Shown here: positions 54,983 to 64,000 of the stretch, piece after piece
Position numbering within the stretch: position 1 is the stretch's first letter
Layout: every line of letters starts with the position of its first letter
Source of the DNA: Capsicum annuum
Taxonomy: Eukaryota > Streptophyta > Magnoliopsida > Solanales > Solanaceae
Assembly (NCBI RefSeq): GCF_002878395.1
Contig: NC_061115.1
Location: forward strand, 54,741,461 to 54,805,460
Direction: 5' to 3'
Length of the DNA stretch: 64,000 nt
The notes under the pieces: generated by a model
Seen by the model: the letters and a program-made list of their open reading frames with translations, nothing else
The model's database searches: none
Told to the model about the DNA's origin: nothing
Position numbers and translations under genes: made by a program

Positions 54983-55906
54983 TGTAAGAACTTAAATATT
55001 AATGTCCTCGAAAATGATAAATTAGTGAAATTTTTAAAGATTATCAAAGATCCTGAGATAAGATCTCAAATAATTTAAAAAGTAAAAAATCCTCTACTTA
55101 TTTCACTAAAAATAATGAAAAATTCTTCTAAAATTGGTCCTTATACTATATCCAAAATTCAAAGAATCCTTTGATACGAATCAAACCACGGAAGGCACAA
55201 AACTGCACAAAACAGTCCACAAATTCAAAGGAACCCGAGGAGCCTTTTGAGGGAAAGTTTCGGCCAACAACTACAACATAAGAATACAAGATACAAGTGT
55301 ATTTTACACCAAAAATAGAAAGAACATGTGATCAACAAGATGATAACAATAACAATAACCAACGGTTTCAACTACACAAGAAACAACAACAAAAGATTAC
55401 ACTAAACAAAGGGATAGGTAGTATGACATACAATATTACAAGATCTAATAACCAAGGTATGTATCAAACACCAGAACCCTTAAAACATGGAATACTAACA
55501 CTGATACTCTTACTGGACACAAGAGGGACGTCAATCTCCCAAGCACCCAACGTTTTTAAGCCTTGAACAAATAAAACAAGTGAATCTACACTCGTGTGCC
55601 CTAGTTTCGGCCAAGAGGCCTTTCTCACAAGAGAGAAATGTTTCCAAATATTATACAACTTAAAATATCATGAATAATCTAATGAATGAAACCCTAAAAT
55701 ATTCTATATAGAGTAGGTTACAAAGTAAAGTGTGAAATATCCAAAATGTACTTTAATGAAGAGTAAGCATCTAGGCTCCCTTAGAGTGTATTTGATGGGA
55801 GGTTTTGGAGTGAGTTTAGGTCCTCCTTTGCACTTCACTTGCACACTCCAAGTCTTGATTCAATACACTCTCGTACTCATCCATCTTCGTGGTCATTCCC
55901 GTATCA
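54983..55906 (-). repeat. LTR of a fourth LTR element, minus orientation
   Basis: On the minus strand it starts TGATACGGGAATGACC right after a purine run and ends CTTACA against the DUF1985 coding sequence, giving TG..CA ends and 924 bp. Only this LTR is in the window. It lies inside the DUF1985-type gene, so the gene was hit by at least two LTR elements. Confidence 0.65.
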
Positions 55907-55920
55907 TCCTCCCCTTTTTT
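55907..55920 (-). other. Polypurine tract of the fourth LTR element
   Basis: On the minus strand AAAAAAGGGGAGGA directly precedes TGATACGGG. It identifies the LTR at 54983-55906 as a 3' LTR. Confidence 0.7.
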
Positions 55921-55984
55921 AAAAAGATTTAACCTCAAATCCATACTTTGGAAAATCAAAGAGGAGAAAAACAAGTACCCATCC

Positions 55985-57970
55985 TCATGGCGTGAGGGTT
56001 AGGATTAGAAAAATAAACACATCAACATGACAAGGTGGTATACACTTGAAGTATATCCACGGGTCCTTTTTATTGAACCTGAAAAGCTTTGTTACAACAC
56101 CACAAAGGAAGTGGCTAGGATACACATCCAGAAATAGTGCCCTAATTGAAAGTAAAGTCCACTTAAAACATATATAAATGTCACTCAAACAAGTGTACCA
56201 ACCAACAAATATCCTACCTCCACACACGACCAATCCATAATTATCATGGAAATCATCAAAAGCAATGAGGTAGTATAAAAAAGAATTAAATGTAAAGGTA
56301 TCATCCAAGGTGCTACCATCTAGGAGAATGCCATTTGGCTCAAAAGAATTAGTACTTAATATACACAAGGATGAAATCAAAGCATTTAAGAACATACAAA
56401 TTCTTCCTTTTGGGCAATTCATGCCAACATATGACTAACAAGATCATAAATATCATCATATGAATCAAGGTAATGAAGAAAGGTACTAAGGACAATATTC
56501 TCATCCAAGATGTATTCATAAGTAGGAACACATAAAGAGAGAAATAGACATTGCAAGCACGTAGGACCTCACTTTTCCAACAACTTCTCCTGGGGAGATA
56601 TTCCATCAATGGAGTCATGTCATTAGGGAGAATAGAGAAACTACCATGCAACAAGACAATCCAATACTAGTTTTCCCAAGAACCTTGCTTCCCCCTATTA
56701 ATGATTTCAAGCATGCTCCCAAGAGTCCCATAAGTTACTTCAAATTGTCCAACCTGATGAAGGTGACAAGAAGCCTTTAACATACTTAGACTCTTCCACA
56801 AACAAGAATACAACTTGGCATATATAAGTTATGGTTCACATAACTTAAGTACAAGTGTTTCAAACATGGATGCACGGATATGAGCAACACTACAAAGAGA
56901 CAATGATACATTTGCCCTAGGGTCTTCAAGTAAACACAAACCACCATTAACATCAAAGGGGTCACAATTCAAGTCACTATAAGCATCAAGTAATTTATCC
57001 CCATATTTACCAATTACGGGTGGGGTGTCATGCAAAGGAGTAAAAGCAAAATCATTTTTCAAGGAATAGTCACAATTTGGGTTTTCCAAGAAATCAAGCA
57101 AATCAAGGTCATCTTCACTCGATTGACTATTCCTTTCCAAGACTATATATTCCTTACCCTTAAGGGTACTCTCATTTTTCAAGAAGAGATTTCAATCTTG
57201 AGAAAACCATAGTGGTTAGAATATAGGCTATAGCCTTCAAGACAAGCTATACCATCATTCTCACCATTAGGTTCATTAGGAGTGATTGTACCATCTTCAA
57301 ATAAGATATTATACCTAAGAAGAGTAGAATCTACCCTCGGGCAGATTTAGAACACACACATTTATTCTCTAAAGGACAACCATTAAGTTCCAAAGAAGTT
57401 TCAAACACATGATCATCCCTATGAGCAAGACAAACATTAGATTCTTTACCATAATACAAGCTCACGGGTTCAATCCCATTTTCAATTACATGATCGCTAT
57501 GAATAAAACTAACAATAAGGCATTCATCACACATTATGCTCAACAAAACTTTTACAACCTCATAATCAACTTTATTGACATCATCACTAACTTGAGCCTC
57601 ATCAAACACATCATATACATGCTCAATCAGTGGACTATGCTCATGAGTAAGTTAATCATTATACACACCCTCACTAGTTGTCAAAAACTCACATGCCAAC
57701 TTAGATTCACCTTGGTTTTCACAAGGGTCAACTAGTGCATGAATACTCTTGTCAATTGGTAATGGAACCTTATTCAAGTTATAATTGCTAGCACTAGATG
57801 GACACAAATCATTCTCATGAGAAAAATCACTTTTGTCATCTAAAGGATCAACTAGTGCTTGCATACTAACAGCAAGAGTTTGGTCCTTACGCGACCTAAC
57901 ATCACCAAGAGTATCACAAAAGAAAGAATCAAGCACCTCTACTCTAGGCAAATCCACAACTACATCCATT
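55985..57970 (-). pseudogene. Unrecognised open region between pol position and 3' LTR
   Basis: Read on the minus strand, this begins MDVVVDLPRVEVLDSFFCDT at 57969, with repeated ALVDP blocks (MQALVDPLDD, IHALVDPCEN). It continues as VDYEVVKVLLSIMCDECLIV, then ENPNCDYSLKNDFAFTPLHD and LCSVAHIRASMFETLVLKLC near 56850. After 56820 it changes frame to hydrophobic stretches. It is acidic, Asp/Ser-rich and Cys-containing. Its place just upstream of a 3' LTR matches the extra 3' ORF of some Ty3/gypsy elements. I cannot name a domain. It could be a captured or lineage-specific ORF. Confidence 0.45.
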
Positions 57971-58044
57971 TAGCAACTACTAGCCATATCATAACATTCT
58001 AATTTTATTAGAGTGTAAGGGTTAGCGCTTTTACCTTGTAGCTC

Positions 58045-60438
58045 TATAATGCTCAGAGAGTACACCCTAGGCGTCACACGATGCTTACAGTCCCGAGGGA
58101 CCATAAGCTAACCCATGAGCTAGTACCTGCTGTGAGCACTGAATAATAATATCATAGTTGCAGAAGAACAACTGATATGCCATAAGGTTTTAATAACTGA
58201 ATTCAAACCTAAAATATGAGTCAATAGAAATAACTAACTGAATCTGATAAAATACTGATATACTAGATAACTAACTGAAATGTCTAAATACTGAATAACT
58301 GACTCTAATGTCTAATAAGCCTCTAAAACTGAATGACCGTGAGTTGAAGGGACAGGCCCAATCTAACTCCAACTAACTACTAAACCGAGACATGAAATAA
58401 AGTAATCCTGTCCTCAAAGTATGAGGACTCACCACTGCTACTGCTGAGGATCTAATAAGTCTAATCGCGAATCGGGAATTGAGCGTTAGAACCTATGATA
58501 TAATACATTATAGCACAAAAAAAGGTATGCGATCAGTACTTTGAATGTACTAGTATACTAAATGAGGTAGGCTGATATGTATAGTTTCGTGAACAAAACT
58601 AATAATTAACTGAATATGCATGTAAAGCATAGAGTACAAAATAGAGAGCATGAAATCTGAAGGTACTAGGAATATGTGGAAATCTATAAATACTGTGTAT
58701 ACATAAAAATCTATAAATACTGAAGATATATGACAATCTGTAGATACTGAGGATGCATGACCAAGCATATAACATGAATTGAGTAAAATCTCTAAACTGA
58801 AATACTGAAATAACTAAAATCTGTATGCTTTGATCAAACAACACTAAGATAGAATAACTGAACTAGGACTGTAATTGAGACTGTATCTGAGACTATGGGA
58901 GGTATCATCTTACTGACATTTCCAAATTTGAGCTAATCGGGGTCCAACTTGTAACCCCAGTTGGAAAGATGTTAATACCATGCCAAAGGCACTAACGTTG
59001 GCTGTGTGGATCCACTATATTGATATACTATTCAAAGGACTAAGGGTGTCAAGCCTGAACTGATGGATGACCCCTGCGAGATAGTCAAGCCTCAACTGAC
59101 TTCTCATATCCTACGTTAGATACGTAGTTCTAGAGTATAAGGACTGCTACTAATGACTCTGCCTATCTAATGGGGAAGCCACCATCCCTACACTCGCTCG
59201 GTGCTAAATCCTACTCCCAACTGAAAGACACTGAAATACTAGACTATTCTGTGTTTAACTGACTAATATCTGACTATTCTAATAATGCTCATAGTATGTT
59301 CGGAAGACTATTCTGTAATATACTGAGACTAGACTACATAAACAACTATGGTAAAATATCAGTAAAACTTGGGGACAAAGCATGAAGGCTTTTATTAAAC
59401 CAATCACTCTTAGTGGCATTTTATCAAACACTTATACTTCATGGTTTAAAACAATCATAGGAATGTCATGGAACTTATATAAATAGCATAAATTCGACAT
59501 AATTGTATTAAATCATGCTTTAATTCAATAAATAATAATATTAAAACATGGAGGATTGAATAACAACACTAATTTCATTGAATCATGGTATAAAATCAAT
59601 AGTACATAGAGATTCATAGGTGAAATCACAATTTAAAATCAATTAACTAGCAAAGATCAAAAATTTATAATTTAAATAGGATACTTGGACTCCATGGATG
59701 AAAGGAATCCATGGATGAACATCTAACATACCTAGGTGAGGGATTTGAGATGATTGATGGCTAGTTCTTGAGATGTTATCTTGAATTTGAGAGTTAGGGT
59801 TCTTGTTCTTAAGAAGAGTTGAATTTAATTTGATAGATTAGAGCAAAAGAGAGCAAATAATACTCTCTTAGGGCTAAATCCCGTGTTTAGGCGTATTTGG
59901 GGCCATGGGAAAAGACCAAACGGCCCCTGGAATTTCAATTCAAAAACTAGAAAAATTCCCAATTTTTGGCCTCGGCACGATGCGCCACTAGCGTGCCAAG
60001 GCACTAGAATTTGCAAACTGCGAATGTGGCTGATGGCGCGATGTGGTGGTATCGCATTGCCATCTTAGATATGACCTGAAAATTCATTGCAATGCGGTGA
60101 AATTGCAGAGAGACATTGCAAACTGCCAAATGCCAATTTGGCCTTTGGCGCAGCGCGCCAAGATCGTACACCTTCACTGGAAATTGCAATCGTCATTTAG
60201 ACTGGCTCCGTGATGCGCTGGGTACCAAAATAATGGTGTTTTATGAATGAAATTTAAAATCGCCATAACTTATTACCGGTTATCAAATTTGGGCAAATTT
60301 TATATCATTGGAAAGCTAATTCAATTTCCTATGTAATGGAAGGTATAAACTAGAAAATAATGAGTATTTTGAAATTTTTATTTACAAATACTCACGCATT
60401 GGGACTTAGATTATGCCAAGGAAATGTGAGGTATTACA
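58045..60438 (-). repeat. Element 3, 3' LTR
   Basis: On the minus strand it starts TGTAATACCTCACATTTCC and ends near GCATTATA. The end corresponds to the GCGTTACA end of element 2 but with the terminal CA mutated, so the boundary is uncertain by about 10 bases. It contains a GC-rich region near 59970-60230 with a diverged hairpin (cttggcacg / cgtgccgag) around an agtggcgcat loop. Confidence 0.85.
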
Positions 60439-60453
60439 ATATCTCCCCCTTGG
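60439..60453 (-). other. Element 3 polypurine tract
   Basis: On the minus strand AAGGGGGAGATAT directly precedes the LTR start, preceded by catttgaggatgaatgatccc. Confidence 0.9.
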
Positions 60454-60560
60454 GATCATTCATCCTCAAATGAGACTGGTTAAGCTAAGGGAAAACTGAT
60501 GGACTGAGCTTACACACTGAACATGCATATTTGATGCATGGAATACATGGCTAAACTGAC

Positions 60561-63500
60561 TCATGAATGCACGACTGACATGAACATGATGTGCAACTGA
60601 AACTGAGCATGATAGAGAGAAATCTTAAGAAAATTATTACCGTATACTAAATCTAGATTCACGGAGAAAAGATGAGGGTACTTGGTCCGCATATCTACCT
60701 CTACTTCCCAAGTGGCTCCCTCAACGGACTGATTTTGCCAAAGAACTTTGACCAATGGAACTTCTTTGTTCCTTATTCTACGAACTTGATGATCAAGAAT
60801 TTCGACTAGAATTTCCTCAAAGAAAAGACTGTTCTGAATATCCACACTTTCTAAGGGAACAACTACATCTGGATCACCAATACACTTTTTCAACAAAGAG
60901 ACATAGAACACTGGGTGTGCTGAGGCTAAATTTGAAGGCAACTCAAGCTCGTAAGCTACCTTTCCAAAATGACTGAGAATTTTAAAGGGGCTGATATATC
61001 GGGGACTGAGTTTCCCTTTCTTGCTAAATATCTTTACTCCCTTCATGGGAGAGATTTTCAAGTACACAAAATCACTGATCTCAAACTCGAGATCCTTTCT
61101 CCTCACATCTGTACATAATTTCTGTCTGCTCTGGGCAGCCCTAAGCCTTTCTCTGATCAACTGAACCTTCTCTAACGCATCAAATACCAATTCAGGCTCT
61201 ACTACTGTGGCCTCACCTACTTCAAACCAACCAATTAGAAATCTACATCTCCTACCATAGAGAGCTTCAAATGGAGCTATCCAGATACTGGAATGACAGT
61301 TGCTATTACATGTGAATTTAATCAAATGAAAAAGGTCATCCCAACTACCTTTAAAATCAACTATGCATGCTCTCAGCATATCTTCTAGAGTCTGAATGGT
61401 CCATTCTACTTGACCATCTGTCTGAGGGTAGAAAGTTGTACTGAGATGGACTTGGGTACTAAGACTCTTTTGGAATGCTTTTTAGAAGTGAGAGGTAAAC
61501 TGGGTACCTCTATCTGAGATGATAGATAAAGAAACACCATCCAACCTTACCAACTCTCTAATATAGAGTTTGGCATAGTCCCCAGCTGAATAAGAGGTAT
61601 GGACGGGCAAGAAATAAGCTGATTTGGTTATCTTATCTATGATAACCCAAATAGAATTGTACTGATGAAAAGTACGAGGAAAACCCGTCATAAAGTCCAT
61701 GTTCACTTCCTCCCACTTCCAAGTAGGAATACTAAACTCCTGCATGGACCCACTACACTTCAGGTGCTCAATCTTAACTTGATGGCATATAAAGAACTTA
61801 GCCACAAACTCTGCAATATCCTTCTTCATCTTACTCCACCAATAGATCTCCCATAAATTGTGGTACATCTTAGTGGCCCTTGGATGAATAGAGTAACACG
61901 CACCATGTGCCTCTGTAAGAACTCATTGCCTCAAGTCATCTATACTAGGCACACATAATCTACCCTAACAACACAACACACCATCTCTCCCTTGGGAAAA
62001 AACCTTCACTTTCTAATCTCTGATTGATTCTTTCAACTTAACTAGACTAGGATCTATATCCTGATTTTCCTTCACCTCGGAAACTAGAGATGATTCGGGC
62101 TACTCTACACCCACACACTACCTTCTGCTGAATCGATTAAGCAGACACCTAGTCGTGCAAGCTGATAAACTTCCTGAACTAACTTTTTCTTATCATCCTC
62201 AACATGACCAACACTACCCATAGACAGCCTACTGAGAGCATTAGCCACTACATTGGCCTTGCCCGGATGATACAGAATACTCATGTCATAATCTTTCAAT
62301 AACTCTAACCACCTTCTCTGATGCAGATTTAAATCTTTTTGAGAGAACACATACTGCAGGCTCTTATGGTCAGTGAACACATCAATGTGCACCCCATATA
62401 ATTAATTTCTCCAAATCTTTAAGGTAAATACTACTGCTGCTAACTCAAGATCATGAGTCGGATAATTCTTCCTATGGGGTTTAAGTTATCTGGAGGCATA
62501 GGCTATGACCTTACCTCTCTTCATGAGGACATAACCTAAACCTAATCTAGACACATCACAGTACACAACAAACCCATCTAAACCATCTGGAAAGGTAAGA
62601 ACTGGGGCTGAGGTGAGTCGAGTCTTCAACTTCTGAAAACATTTCTCGCAGGAATCTGACCACTGAAACTTAAGTTTTTTCTAAGTCAATATAGACATGG
62701 GGGATGCAATAAAAGAAAATCCTTCAACAAACTGATAGTAATAGCTAGCTAAACCCAAGAAACTCCTGATATCTGATGGAGAGATGGGTCTAGGCCAGTT
62801 TCTCAATGCTTCGGTCTCTTGAGGATCAACTCTAATGCCATCACCGGAAATAATATGGCCAAGGAAAGCTACTAATATTAGCCAGAATTCACACTTACTA
62901 AATTTAGTAAATAACTGGTGAGCTCTAAGAGTTTGTAACACTATTCTGAGATGGTCTGCATGATTAGTTTCACTACGAGAGTAAACAAAAATGTCATCCA
63001 TGAAGACTATGATGAACATGTCCTAGTACTACTTGAACACTCGGTTCATCAAGTCCATGAAGGCTGCTGGGGAATTCGTGAGACCAAAGGACATGACTAA
63101 AAATTCAAAGTGACCATACCAAGTTCGAAAAGTTGTTTTCAAAATGTTGCGTTCCCTGATTCTAAGTTGATGATAGCTTGATCTGAGGTCTATCTTTGAA
63201 AATATCTAGCACCCTGAAGTTAATCAAACAAGTCATCGATTTTAGGAAGTGGACATTTACTCTTGACTGTAACTTTGTTCAACTGATGGTAGTCTATGCA
63301 TATTCTGACATAACTGTCATTCTTACACATGAATACAATAGGTGTGCCCCACGGGGAGACGCTGGGTATGATGAATCCATTATCTAGAAGATCTTTTAAC
63401 TATTATTTTAACTCCTTGAGTTCAACTGGAGCCATTCTATATGGCAGAATAAATATGGGTTGAGTATCTAGAAGAAGGTCTATTCCTAAGTCAATTTCCC

Positions 63501-64000
63501 TTTCGGGAGGGACTCCGAGAAGATCTTTAGGAAATACATCTGAGAATTCATTTAATACTGGAACTGATTCAAGATTTGAAGTTTTTGAGTTAGAGTCTTT
63601 AACTCACACATAATGGTAAATACACTCCTTCGATATCATCTTTCTCGCTCTAAAGTATGAAATCAACTAACCTCTAAGAGTTGTGGTATTACCCCTTCAT
63701 TCAAGGACTAGTTCATTTGGGAACTGACAATGAACTATTCTATTTCTACAATCAACTAAGGCACAGCATGAGTGGAGCTAATCCATGCCGAGAATGACGT
63801 CAAAATCCATCATCTCTAACTCTATGAGATCAACTGAAGTAACTTTTTGAGATATTAGGACTGGACAGTTCCTGTGTACCTGTCAGGCTACAATGGAAAC
63901 ACCTACTGGGGTAGACACTGAAAAGGGCTCTGCTAGAGTTTTAGGAATAACTTTAAAATTGACAACTATATATGGATTTACAAAAGAAAGAGAAGCTCCA
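60561..64000 (-). pseudogene. pol: Element 3 pol: protease to chromodomain, partial
   Basis: At the window edge the minus strand starts in GASLSF of the protease, followed by FDVILGMD. The RT has [20 protein letters not shown] and FMDDIFVYS near 62986-63010. RNase H has [18 protein letters not shown] (from 62380) and a [14 protein letters not shown] tail. The integrase keeps all three catalytic residues: Asp in WVIIDKITKSAYFLP, Asp in ISDRGTQF and Glu in TDGQVE. A single stop lies between the last two, near 61482. A 272-residue open frame at 61379-60561 contains AQSRQKL, GKLSPRYISPFKIL, HPVFYVSLLKKC and an intact chromodomain (ILDHQVRRIRNKEVPLVKVL, EGATWEVEVD). Other stops occur in protease and RT. 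Confidence 0.9.

Larger units (their letters stand above)
58045..64000 (-). mobile_element. Element 3: Tekay-type chromovirus, 3' half (minus strand)
   Basis: Reading the minus strand from the window edge gives protease, RT, RNase H, integrase, chromodomain, polypurine tract and 3' LTR. The 5' LTR and gag are outside. It is inserted in the fourth LTR element. It has fewer disruptions in the integrase-chromodomain region than elements 1 and 2, so it is probably the youngest of the three. Confidence 0.9.

Noticed and set aside
54393..58000. Endogenous pararetrovirus
   Set aside because: No coat protein zinc finger, movement protein or caulimovirus-type RT motif was seen. LTR-like ends and a polypurine tract fit an LTR element.

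Overview
The window looks like plant nuclear heterochromatin made almost entirely of transposable elements. Every coding sequence I recognise belongs to a mobile element, and nearly all are broken by stops and frameshifts. I found no convincing host gene, rRNA, tRNA or organelle DNA. The family mix suggests Solanaceae, most likely pepper (Capsicum): Tekay-type chromoviruses, an Athila-type element, an RTE LINE with a (TTG)n tail, and DUF1985-Ulp1 genes near a Mutator transposase. That assignment rests on recall, not on a search.

Layout. 1-3590: 5' part of a minus-strand Athila-type Ty3/gypsy element (protease start, gag, PBS, one LTR). About 3.6-9.4 kb: plus-strand L1 LINE with endonuclease, reverse transcriptase and RNase H. 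9.7-11.56 kb: 5'-truncated RTE LINE. 11.7-12.7 kb: possible non-autonomous CACTA element. 12.8-17.4 kb: two related Ty3/gypsy LTRs facing opposite ways, a MITE candidate and a TA microsatellite. 17614-27601: complete but decayed Tekay chromovirus (element 1) inside an L1 fragment whose halves lie on each side. 29.2-31.3 kb: decayed MURA-like transposase. 31.4-44.2 kb: unusual accessory region, described below. 45396-54392: second complete decayed Tekay element (element 2), inserted in a minus-strand DUF1985 gene whose other part lies at 54393-54982. 54983-58.0 kb: 3' end of another minus-strand LTR element with an unrecognised open region. 58045-64000: 3' half of a third Tekay element (element 3, minus strand), running off the window.

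The 31-45 kb region holds two convergent DUF1985-type genes; the plus copy retains an Ulp1-like protease. It also holds a roughly 920-bp inverted duplication with mudrA-like N-terminal coding, reminiscent of maize Mu killer. There is a seven-copy 164-bp tandem array, a G/T-rich minisatellite broken by a 100-N gap, a duplicated ATT-microsatellite segment, and about ten clusters of a short palindromic motif (CAACAGATG/CATCTGTTG). Three of those clusters fall inside introns that can be defined by reading frame, and the two paralogues carry them in different introns. I regard the palindromic arrays and the inverted mudrA duplication as the most interesting content.
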